From: Haloechinothrix halophila YIM 93223
GTDB taxonomy: Bacteria > Actinomycetota > Actinomycetes > Mycobacteriales > Pseudonocardiaceae
Assembly: GCF_000504245.1 (NCBI RefSeq)
Contig: NZ_KI632509.1
Coordinates: forward strand, 867,723-931,722
Direction: 5' to 3'
DNA length: 64,000 nt
The position numbers and the translations under genes are program-made. Positions 53,143 to 60,419 of the stretch are shown piece after piece. Position 1 is the first letter of the stretch. Each line of letters starts with the position of its first letter. The notes under the pieces were generated by a model that saw nothing but the letters and a program-made list of their open reading frames with translations, was not told the DNA's origin and did not search any database.

Positions 53143-56105
53143 GTTGACGTCCTTTGAATCGATCGCCAGGTGGCGGCGGCTTGCCGCGCGAGTCGCAGGC
53201 ACGCGGCCTCACGGTCACGGTCGACGCCGAGGGCGCGGTTGTGATGCATGTGCAGCACCGAGTGCAGGACAGCCTCGATGCCGACGCCGTGGGGCAGCGC
53301 TCGCCGGTACCGATCGATGGCGGTCTGCCGGTCCCGGTACGCGTCAGCTATGGCGGACCATCCAGGGATATCGCGGAGCCCGTTGCCGCGTGTCAGGCGC
53401 ACGGTCTGCTGGACGTCGGCGCGTTCGGGTGCGGCGTTTGGCGTTTGAGTGCTCAGCCAGTCGGCGGCTCGGTCGTGGTCACCGAGCAGCGCGGCGGCAG
53501 CGTCGAACATCGACATTGCCGTGACCACCGACGGCGACGGCACGCTGCGGCGGAGGGCGGGAAGTAGTGCGAGTACGAAGCGGGAGTCCGCGGCGAACAC
53601 CGCTTCGGCTTCATCGATCGCGAGATAGCGCCCGGTCTCCGGGTAGTAGGTATCGAACGCCAGACGGCTGAGCCGCCCTTCGGAGCGCAGGCGGTCGCCC
53701 CACGCGGTGACTGCGGCCAGCACCTTGTCGACGTCGCCGTCGACGCGCAAACGTAGACGCAGGTGGTCGGGTTCTTCGCCTTCGCGCGCTTGCGGGAACC
53801 GCACGAACCAGTACGCGCGATCTCCTGCCTCATCGAGCAGCGCGGGCAATTCATCGACCAGCAACGGGTCGATACGGTGCTCGGCTACGAACAGCTTGGC
53901 GTACAGCCACCTCGCTTCCTGCGAGCCGGGCACGTGTCCGTGCTCTCGTCCGAACATGGGCAGCTCATCGACACGTGGACCGGGTGTGGGTTCCCGCCGA
54001 GAAGCCAGCGGAAGCACGATCGTGTGGGCACGGCCGTCCAGCCAGTCGTCCGCGCTGGGCTCTGGTGCCTCTACGAGGACCGCATCGTCGTTAGCGCGCA
54101 GGTGCCGATACAAGACCTCGCGGTGCGCGGGAACGTCGAGGTTCAGGGGCAGGAGTTGATCGAAGTCGCGCAGCTCGACGCGCGCCGGGCACCGCCACGT
54201 GCGCCGCCAACGGTCCAGGGCGTTGTCCCACCTGGCGTTGTCAGCGGGCAGCTCGGCGACGGACATACGCCAGCGTGCCGCTGACAGAATCGCCCGACCG
54301 TAGCGGATGCGTGGCCGGAACGGCAGAGTCTCGGCCGCGCCCCAATCGAACCCGATCCAGCCGCTGTCGAGCGCGCGGGACAGCTCGCCGACGAAGCGCG
54401 CCAGACGCGGCTGCTGCTTCGGCGCAAGCGCATGCAGAACGAGCGGTTCGACAATCCGTCGCCGCGACAGGCTGACGAGGTGCAGACGCCGCCTGCTGGC
54501 AGTGACGGCCAAGTCGTCGATGCTGATCTCGTTGCCGCGCTCATGCTCGCCGATCGGGATGACGTCGGGCAGGTACCGAGGTACGCGGGCGACGTTCTCG
54601 GCGCTGGGGAACATCGGGACGAACGACAACTGTGCTGGCAGCGCCCCTGCGGCCGTGGTTGGCATGGAGGCGAACGCCGCATCGAGGCCGGCCTCCGGTA
54701 CGAGCGGAGTGAACCGCGACGTGAGGGTGCCAGCGGCACGACCCGGCACGACGGTGAAGGTGTACTCGCCTTGATCGAGCGCAGCCGCGCTGTCCGCGTG
54801 GATACGCGCACCGAGATCGACGTGCGGCGGGATCGCGTCAGGATCGCCGCCCGCTTCGGCCAGCTTGTTGACGAGCGTGTCGTCCAGTTCGATCTCACGT
54901 TCACCACGGGCAGTTGCTTGAGAAGCCCAGGACAGCAGCAGCTGGTCGCGCTCGGAGAACGTGTGTCGTCCGCTCGGTTCCGGGCTCCCCGGATAGCCAC
55001 GCGGCCAGCCGAGCCCGATGTCCGTATCAATGAGCATCCGCAGCGGGACAAGGGTGCCCGTGCCGTACCGGTCGCAGAACGCGGCGAAGTAGTCGCGCCA
55101 TTCGCGCTGGCCGGTGTGTTCCCGCACCAGCCGGGCCAGCACACTTGCCGCTCGTTCGAGGTCACGCGCCACGGTGCGCGGTAGCCGCACGTCGGTGTCG
55201 ATTCGCAGATCCACCGCCAATGGATCGCGCACGGAGTCGACAACGCGGCGCAAGCGCGCCGACAGCGCAGTGTGCGCCTGCTCGCTCGGAGAGTCGTTAT
55301 GAGCGCCGATCTCTCGACGAATCTGCACTAGCTCGCGTACCAGCGGGGCGACCGGGGTGCCGTCTGTGTCGACCAGTTCCAGCCGACCGATCACGAAGCC
55401 CAGCGGGTCGGCCACCGTGCTCGGCGCGCGCAACTCCGACACCAGGAATCCATTGTCCAGCAAAGAACGCAGCATCCGCGAGGGATCACCAGCCGAGGGG
55501 AAGGCATCGGCCAGCGCTCCAGCTAACGCCCGGAATGTGATCGGTGAGGCTGCCAGTTTGCGTACGAGCGCCACTGCGGGCGTGCACCGAACGCTGACCA
55601 GCTCCGCACCGGACAGGGTCAACCGATCACCGGACTCCTCGGCCGCGTCGGTGAACATGACATCGAGTTGTGCCAGCAGCTCGGGGCACGATTCGAGGCG
55701 CTCGACCACCGCGCGCATCCATCGGCTATCGACGCGGGTGACCGGGCAGTGCCCTGTGCCGACCCGCACCGCAGTCGCTGTTCCAACCGCCACCGGACTC
55801 ACCCCGGCGAACAGGCCAAACGGCATCGACCGGCCGAAACGCAACACGTACCGAACCACAGACAGGGTCGCGCGTCGCAGGCTTCGCGGGGATACCGCCT
55901 CGCCACCGAGGATCGCGTCAACGCGGGAGCCGAGAACCGGGCTAGCGTGCCTGACCGCCGCTGCAACTTCCGACCAGTGCTGGCGCAGCCACGAACGACA
56001 ACCCTGCTCGTCAGCCAACTCGGGCCAGTGAGACGGCGTGATCACCGAGGACGTCGCACGTAGCAGGCCCGTCCCGCAGTGGCGGTAGTCAACCTCGACT
56101 GGCAC
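53139..56105 (-). CDS. lanB: Lanthipeptide dehydratase (full-length LanB)
   Basis: 988 aa. The N-terminal Lant_dehydr_N glutamylation domain begins near residue 85 (RRATLSVVRYVLRFGRSMPFG) and runs to about 690. A C-terminal SpaB_C-type glutamate-elimination domain (about 700-960) has ARWLYAKLFVA, YWFVRFPQAREGEEPDHLRLRLR and FDTYYPETGRY. Class I enzymes use glutamyl-tRNA(Glu) to dehydrate Ser/Thr of the precursor. Both domains are in one protein, not split as in thiopeptide or pearlin systems. GTG start 56105 with GGAGG upstream, behind an 11-bp hairpin after the precursor gene. Confidence 0.95.
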   Translation of the reverse strand: MPVEVDYRHCGTGLLRATSSVITPSHWPELADEQGCRSWLRQHWSEVAAAVRHASPVLGSRVDAILGGEAVSPRSLRRATLSVVRYVLRFGRSMPFGLFAGVSPVAVGTATAVRVGTGHCPVTRVDSRWMRAVVERLESCPELLAQLDVMFTDAAEESGDRLTLSGAELVSVRCTPAVALVRKLAASPITFRALAGALADAFPSAGDPSRMLRSLLDNGFLVSELRAPSTVADPLGFVIGRLELVDTDGTPVAPLVRELVQIRREIGAHNDSPSEQAHTALSARLRRVVDSVRDPLAVDLRIDTDVRLPRTVARDLERAASVLARLVREHTGQREWRDYFAAFCDRYGTGTLVPLRMLIDTDIGLGWPRGYPGSPEPSGRHTFSERDQLLLSWASQATARGEREIELDDTLVNKLAEAGGDPDAIPPHVDLGARIHADSAAALDQGEYTFTVVPGRAAGTLTSRFTPLVPEAGLDAAFASMPTTAAGALPAQLSFVPMFPSAENVARVPRYLPDVIPIGEHERGNEISIDDLAVTASRRRLHLVSLSRRRIVEPLVLHALAPKQQPRLARFVGELSRALDSGWIGFDWGAAETLPFRPRIRYGRAILSAARWRMSVAELPADNARWDNALDRWRRTWRCPARVELRDFDQLLPLNLDVPAHREVLYRHLRANDDAVLVEAPEPSADDWLDGRAHTIVLPLASRREPTPGPRVDELPMFGREHGHVPGSQEARWLYAKLFVAEHRIDPLLVDELPALLDEAGDRAYWFVRFPQAREGEEPDHLRLRLRVDGDVDKVLAAVTAWGDRLRSEGRLSRLAFDTYYPETGRYLAIDEAEAVFAADSRFVLALLPALRRSVPSPSVVTAMSMFDAAAALLGDHDRAADWLSTQTPNAAPERADVQQTVRLTRGNGLRDIPGWSAIADAYRDRQTAIDRYRRALPHGVGIEAVLHSVLHMHHNRALGVDRDREAACLRLARQAAATWRSIQRTST

Positions 56106-56132
56106 GTCCGAAGTACCTCCGTAGTGAAAGGA

Positions 56133-56165
56133 GGGTGGGCCGGACGTCAGTCGCCCGGCCCACCC
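56133..56165 (-). terminator. Attenuator hairpin between precursor and lanB
   Basis: Perfect 11-bp stem GGGTGGGCCGG / CCGGCCCACCC (56133-56143 with 56155-56165) and an 11-nt loop, 6 nt after the precursor stop and just before the lanB Shine-Dalgarno. Only a short TTT follows, so partial read-through is likely. This would give more precursor than enzyme. Confidence 0.75.
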
Positions 56166-56171
56166 GTGATG

Positions 56172-56324
56172 TCACTTCTGCGAATGACAGGCCGAAATCT
56201 GGCACGTCGTCCCGCACCCGTCGTCGGTCTGGCACCCCATCGTCGCGGGCCGGACCCGCTCCGTCTCGACCTGCACATCCAGGTCGAAGACATCCACCGG
56301 AACATCGGCGAGAGCAGCCGTCAT
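56172..56324 (-). CDS. lanA: FxLD-family lanthipeptide precursor
   Basis: 50 aa. AAAGGAG stands 9 nt before the ATG. The leader (about 1-27) contains FDLD at 13-16 (VFDLDVQVE), the defining FxLD motif recognised by LanB. The core is rich in Cys (31, 37, 41, 46) and Thr/Ser (28, 33, 39, 40, 44, 48), so up to four thioether rings are possible. T33-D34-D35-G36-C37 offers an Asp-Gly inside a likely ring for the methyltransferase. It ends CHSQK. Other potential starts upstream (56384) lack a Shine-Dalgarno. Confidence 0.93.
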   Translation of the reverse strand: MTAALADVPVDVFDLDVQVETERVRPATMGCQTDDGCGTTCQISACHSQK

Positions 56325-56426
56325 GGTGATGAACTCCTTTCCCTCGTCACTCGACCAATACACGGCTCGTGTGCGCGGTGACACGAACCCCTACCGGCAT
56401 CAACCGGTCGGCCTATCCGGCCACGT

Positions 56427-56522
56427 TCACGACATCCGATCGCCGCTGGGGCGGTCGTAGCAGTTCGCCACGATCCGCGCGATGACGTACAGCGCGAACG
56501 CCGCGACAACGAGCCAGCTCAC
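56427..56522 (-). CDS. 31-aa single-helix membrane peptide in the lanthipeptide operon
   Basis: GTG at 56522, just 5 nt after the upstream gene's stop, with AAGGAGAGGTGATCACC in front. The product starts MSWLVVAAFALYVIARIVAN and ends with a charged tail (CYDRPSGDRMS). One hydrophobic helix fills nearly the whole peptide. It could be an immunity, export-helper or toxin-like membrane peptide; none is proven. Position, coupling and a strong ribosome site make it likely to be translated. Confidence 0.65.
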   Translation of the reverse strand: MSWLVVAAFALYVIARIVANCYDRPSGDRMS

Positions 56523-56527
56523 GGTGA

Positions 56528-56959
56528 TCACCTCTCCTTGTTGATTGGGTAGCCGGACGGTGGCGAGAACGCCTTCTTGGTGCGCAGCTCGTCGTCGGTG
56601 ATCCACAGCGGCAGTGGTTGGGCCTCGCGGGGTGGCTCGCGCAACTCGGCGGAGGGGTCGCAGCCCTGCTCGATCAGGTTTCGCAACGCGGTCAACGCGG
56701 CGACGACGCGCCCGTAGTAATGCCAGGCGACCTTGTCGGGGCGCCAGATGTCAGCGGACTCGCCGCGCGGCAGCCGCGCCGCCTCGACACGGTTCGCACC
56801 GCGCAGATGGACCACGTCGACCCACGCGCTGTGCTCGCGGAACAGCACGATCACTGACAGCTGCGCGGGTTCGCGGCCAAGGTGCCAGGCCGCGAACCCG
56901 TGGCGCTTGAGCCAGGAGAGCAGATCGGCCGACTCTGCGGGCTCGATAGGCGGGCGCAT
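56528..56959 (-). CDS. Unknown 143-aa protein of the lanthipeptide operon
   Basis: ATG 56959 overlaps the stop of the upstream gene (ATGA). It has an alpha/beta pattern: SADLLSWLKRHGFAAWHLGRE, QLSVIVLFREHSAWVDVVHLRG, then a helical part (WHYYGRVVAALTALRNLIEQG) and a basic end. It has no transmembrane helix and no known motif. Same operon as the XRE regulator and precursor. Confidence 0.8.
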   Translation of the reverse strand: MRPPIEPAESADLLSWLKRHGFAAWHLGREPAQLSVIVLFREHSAWVDVVHLRGANRVEAARLPRGESADIWRPDKVAWHYYGRVVAALTALRNLIEQGCDPSAELREPPREAQPLPLWITDDELRTKKAFSPPSGYPINKER

Positions 56960-57222
56960 CACACCGGCTCCACCACGCGGTCGCGCGCGAGCTGGTCGAT
57001 CCACCCGAACCCCGTCACAGCCAACTCCAGCCGCACTGGGATGGCGCTGGCACGGTCGGTGCTCAGGACAACGGGTGACTGGTTGCCGACTCCGGTGGCG
57101 ACCCAGACGTCGTCGCCGGAGTTGATGACGCCGATCGTGATCGCGACTGTGCGGCCGTCGTCGGCGCGGATGCCGTGCACATCCCAGCCGCCTTCCCACC
57201 GATCTTCCCCGTGCTCGATCAC
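56959..57222 (-). CDS. Unknown 87-aa protein of the lanthipeptide operon
   Basis: GTG 57222 overlaps the XRE gene's stop (GTGA) and is preceded by AAGGAGGTGAAC. The product is beta-rich (RTVAITIGVINSGDDVWVATGVG, PVRLELAVTGFGWIDQLARD), without membrane helix or signal peptide. Function unknown; coupling upstream and downstream suggests it acts with the neighbouring 143-aa protein. Confidence 0.78.
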   Translation of the reverse strand: MIEHGEDRWEGGWDVHGIRADDGRTVAITIGVINSGDDVWVATGVGNQSPVVLSTDRASAIPVRLELAVTGFGWIDQLARDRVVEPV

Positions 57223-57500
57223 CGTTCACCTCCTTCGCCGTCACGGCCTCGACGCTCGGCCACGAGGTGGACGAACCGTTCCCGCGTGTCGGCGTCCGCC
57301 TGCCGCAGCGAGGTATCCAGGACGGTTTGGTTGACCGGGCCCGGGTGGGCTGGTGCGTCGGCTCGTTCCCAACGGGACACGATGCGCGTGCTCACCCCGA
57401 GGTAGGCGGCGAACTCCCGCACGCTCATCCGGCGTGCCTGGCGCAGCGCTTGTATCTCCGTGCGCGTCCAGTCCCGCACTGTCACATCGTTCTCGGTCAT
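57219..57500 (-). CDS. XRE-family helix-turn-helix regulator
   Basis: 93 aa from ATG 57500 (GGAGGTCACGC upstream). An HTH occupies about residues 14-50 (EIQALRQARRMSVREFAAYLGVSTRIVSRWERADA). First gene of the operon that leads to the lanthipeptide genes, and divergent from the GntR gene. Likely a local activator or repressor. Confidence 0.88.
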   Translation of the reverse strand: MTENDVTVRDWTRTEIQALRQARRMSVREFAAYLGVSTRIVSRWERADAPAHPGPVNQTVLDTSLRQADADTRERFVHLVAERRGRDGEGGER

Positions 57501-57642
57501 GCGTGACCTCCCGGAGCTGCTCTCCGCGGCGGAACTATGAGTAGGACTCAGCCCGGAGCCTCCAAGCGCGCTGCGGGTAAGCCGTCGAATGTTCGTCCTA
57601 CCTGTGTCCTTTCGTGCAGGCGGATGGGCTTGTACTACTTTG

Positions 57643-57714
57643 CTAGCTTGCCTAGGCATGTTGGGAGCGTATCAGGTTGGCTAGACATGTCAATGTGTTG
57701 TCTAGGCTGGCTAG
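57643..57714. promoter_or_regulatory. Array of five CTAG-centred operator-like motifs
   Basis: CTAG occurs at 57643, 57652, 57681, 57702 and 57711 (steps of 9, 29, 21 and 9). Outer pairs form mirror copies: GCCTAGGCAAGCTAGC on the minus strand and GTCTAGGCTGGCTAGC on the plus strand. A centre of GGCTAGACATG lies between them. CTAG is rare in high-GC actinobacterial DNA. HutC/GntR repressors bind GT-N-TA-N-AC-type sites, so the adjacent GntR protein is the likely ligand. Confidence 0.7.
57666..57693 (-). promoter_or_regulatory. Promoter of the XRE-lanthipeptide operon
   Basis: Minus strand: TTGACA (57688-57693), 16-bp spacer, TACGCT (57666-57671). The central CTAG site (57681) lies in the spacer and two more lie just past the -10, so a bound repressor would block transcription. 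It gives a leader of about 160 nt before the XRE gene. Confidence 0.65.
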
Positions 57715-57747
57715 CGTGGCGAGGTGGTGAGCATTTACTCTGGCGGC

Positions 57748-58590
57748 ATGGAACTCGACCCGGATGACCCGCGGCCGCCGTATCAGCAGCTGGCCAACGT
57801 CCTGCGCGCGTCGATCCTCACGCGCAAGATCGAGCCCGGCGACAAGCTGCCGTCCGGTACCGAACTGGCAGAACGGTTCGGCGTGGCGCGGATGACGGTG
57901 CAGCAGGCCATCCGGCTGCTGCGCGACGAGGGCCTCGTCGTCTCGCGGCAGGGCAGCGGCGTCTACGTGCGCGAACGCACCGCACGCCCGGTCGGGCTCC
58001 GCCCCCACCTCGAGCGCGCCTTCGAAGAGTCGTACGTCTCGGTCGACTTCGCCGGGTTCTCCGGCGAGACGCTGCACGGCGCGATCGGCGAACCGCTCGA
58101 CAAGATCCGCGCCGGCCGCCTCCGACCAGAGTCCCTGCACGTGCGGCTGCTGGTGCCGGACACCGAGCGGCCCTGGTCGCTACCAGCTCGAGCGGACGAC
58201 TTGTCCGACAGCCCGGCGTTCCGCAAACGCGCGACCGGGATCATGCGTCGGCACACGCAAGCCATCGTCGACACGGTCAACGAGCTCGGCACCCTCGGCA
58301 TCGTGCCGGACGCCACCGCCGAAGTCCGCACATATCCCGCCGTGCCGATGTTCAAGCTCTACATCCTCAACCGCGACGAAGCCTTCTACGGCTACTACCC
58401 GGTGCAGCACCACGTCGTCGAGCTCGACGACGAACCCACACCCATGTGGGACCTCATGGGCAAAGACGCCACCCTGTTCCACCACGCCGCCGACGGCGAC
58501 AAAGAATCCACCGGAACACAGTTCGTCGCCCAGTCGCTCATGTGGTTCGACAGCATCTGGAACTCCGTCGCCACGGAACTCGGTCCATGA
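57748..58590 (+). CDS. GntR-family regulator (HutC/KorSA-like)
   Basis: 280 aa. N-terminal winged helix (about 10-75) has PYQQLANVLRASILTRKIEPGDKLPS, ELAERFGVARMTVQQAIRLL and VVSRQGSGVYV. The large C-terminal effector part (about 80-280) is not a clear UTRA domain. GntR regulators of this type control excision in actinomycete integrative elements. ATG 57748 gives the family start; GTG 57724 would add eight residues. The stop overlaps the HAD gene start (ATGA). Confidence 0.88.
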   Translation: MELDPDDPRPPYQQLANVLRASILTRKIEPGDKLPSGTELAERFGVARMTVQQAIRLLRDEGLVVSRQGSGVYVRERTARPVGLRPHLERAFEESYVSVDFAGFSGETLHGAIGEPLDKIRAGRLRPESLHVRLLVPDTERPWSLPARADDLSDSPAFRKRATGIMRRHTQAIVDTVNELGTLGIVPDATAEVRTYPAVPMFKLYILNRDEAFYGYYPVQHHVVELDDEPTPMWDLMGKDATLFHHAADGDKESTGTQFVAQSLMWFDSIWNSVATELGP

Positions 58591-59258
58591 CCAACACGGC
58601 CGCAGAGCTGCTCGCGAGCAAGCCCAACGTCCTGCTCGACTTCGACGGACCCGTCTGCTCCGTCTTCGGCGGCGTCGGCGCCGACACCGTCGCTCGGCAG
58701 CTACGCGAGCGGCTTGGCCTCAGCGAACAGCACAGTGCCGATGTACGTGACCCCTTCGAGATCCTCTGGTACGCAGCCGCCGAGGGTCGGCGCGAAGCCA
58801 TTGAGGCCGAGCGTGAACTGACCAAGCTCGAAGTCGAGGCCGTCGCCAGCGCGACGCTAACGCCTGGCGTCGCCGGGCTGCTCACGACACTTGCTGATCG
58901 AAAACAAGTTGTGGTCATTGTGAGTAACAACTCTGTTGCCGCTATTCACACGTACCTCGACTCGCGTGGCCTCGCACCGCTCGTGCGAGGTGTGTCCGCG
59001 CGAATCGACCCGGACCCGATGCTGCTTAAGCCGAGTCCGCATCTGTTGAACCACGCGATCGAACACCTGAACGCAACGCATGGCGAGTGCGTCGTGATCG
59101 GTGACTCTGCCGCCGACATTCAGGCCGCTCGGGCGGCCGGAACCCCTGTTATCGGTTTCAGCAACAAGCCTGGGAAGCGTGAACGACTTGCCTCACATCA
59201 GCCCGACTCGATCATCGACGACATTGCGCAGTTGCTGAACACGGTCCGAGATCAGTAG
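58587..59258 (+). CDS. HAD-superfamily phosphatase
   Basis: 223 aa. HAD motifs: I VLLDFDGPVCSVFGG (DxDG), II IVSNNS, III KPSPHLLNHAIEHL, IV VIGDSAADIQAARAAG. C1-type cap. Probably a small-metabolite phosphatase. Translationally coupled to the GntR gene. Such GntR-HAD pairs are common in mobile or accessory actinomycete DNA. Substrate unknown. Confidence 0.9.
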   Translation: MTNTAAELLASKPNVLLDFDGPVCSVFGGVGADTVARQLRERLGLSEQHSADVRDPFEILWYAAAEGRREAIEAERELTKLEVEAVASATLTPGVAGLLTTLADRKQVVVIVSNNSVAAIHTYLDSRGLAPLVRGVSARIDPDPMLLKPSPHLLNHAIEHLNATHGECVVIGDSAADIQAARAAGTPVIGFSNKPGKRERLASHQPDSIIDDIAQLLNTVRDQ

Positions 59259-59428
59259 CCACCGGGCTGTTTACCTGTCCGATCCTGAGCCGCAGTTGCA
59301 CCCCGCTGCTCAGCAGTACGCGGCGGCCAGCTTGCCTCCTTGAACGGTCGCGTAACGATTGGCGGACGTTGTACGACGCTTGGTGAAACCGATCACGTAG
59401 CACGCTGTTGAGAGCCGGGAGAGGTTCT

Positions 59429-60385
59429 GTGTTTAGGAAGAGACGCCGCGAAGAGCTTCTTAATGGAGCAATCGGCGCTAATGAACCAATCGAATGCGTC
59501 ACTACTGTTACCTCTCGTGAGGACAGAAACATTTGGTGGAACATCGCGCTCGTTCCCAATTATTTGATCATGGCGAGACGCGACGGTCCAAAGCATGAGC
59601 GATACTCATCCCGGATCCCTCTATGCGGAATAGCGTGGCTAGGACGCGTTGAGGAAGAGAATGAATGGAACATGCTTTTGATTGGAGATCATAATCTCTA
59701 CGAGTTTCGATCGGTTCACAAATGGACCGATCCGTTCGCGGAGTATGTTCTACGTTCAGTCATGAGGTTGCCGGCGGCGCGACTTGTCTACGATCTTCCG
59801 GATTTTTCCGGCTGGATTGAGTACGAGCCGTTTCGGCCAGGGTGTTACTCGACATGGACTGGCTTCAGTAGGGATGAAGGAAACGGACTCATCCCCGACA
59901 ATCTGATGGAACGTGCTGTGTCTGACTACCTCGCTGCCTGCGCTGGTGAAGAGGTTCCTAACGCAAGTTTGCGGGATGTGCCGGAGATTGTCAGTAGCGA
60001 ACGGATGGTTCAATCTTGGGTCGAACACCATTTAGGAGTCAATGGTTACATAGCGGCAGTGACTGTGGCGGCGGAAGGTCCTGAACTTGGCGTCGTGATC
60101 GTACAGCCACGCAAAGTTGTCGTTATCAGCCTCCGCTTAGAGCAGCGAGCATTTCCGCCGCAAGTTAGAGTTTATTACCCAGACGATGTGCAGGTAATGT
60201 CGAATTGTCGTGTATATGTCAACGGCGAGAAGGGCAGCTGTTTGGTTGATGAGTCGGAGAAAGACAGCCTGCTTGTTGCGCTGGCTGAGGCGCGACCGTC
60301 ATCTAATTCTGGCGATATTCGAGAGAAGAAATCAACAGTTACCAACGGTGCAAGACGTAGGTTGGGAATACGGAGGCCACAGTGA
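59429..60385 (+). CDS. Unknown protein with AT-rich codon usage, next to the integrase
   Basis: 318 aa from GTG 59429 (GGGAGAGG upstream). A basic start (FRKRRREELL) is followed by mixed alpha/beta sequence with many aromatic residues (NIWWNIALVPNYLIMARRDG) and no membrane helix or signal peptide. Codon use is visibly more AT-rich than any other intact gene here, which marks it as recently acquired. No family recognised. It reads toward the integrase remnant. Confidence 0.7.
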   Translation: MFRKRRREELLNGAIGANEPIECVTTVTSREDRNIWWNIALVPNYLIMARRDGPKHERYSSRIPLCGIAWLGRVEEENEWNMLLIGDHNLYEFRSVHKWTDPFAEYVLRSVMRLPAARLVYDLPDFSGWIEYEPFRPGCYSTWTGFSRDEGNGLIPDNLMERAVSDYLAACAGEEVPNASLRDVPEIVSSERMVQSWVEHHLGVNGYIAAVTVAAEGPELGVVIVQPRKVVVISLRLEQRAFPPQVRVYYPDDVQVMSNCRVYVNGEKGSCLVDESEKDSLLVALAEARPSSNSGDIREKKSTVTNGARRRLGIRRPQ

Positions 60386-60419
60386 GCTGCAGTGGCCAAA
60401 AAGGCGCAGCTACTGCGTA

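Noticed and set aside
53139-56105. Thiopeptide or split-LanB system
   Set aside because: Dehydratase and elimination domains are in one protein, and there is a LanC and no YcaO or cycloaddition enzyme.
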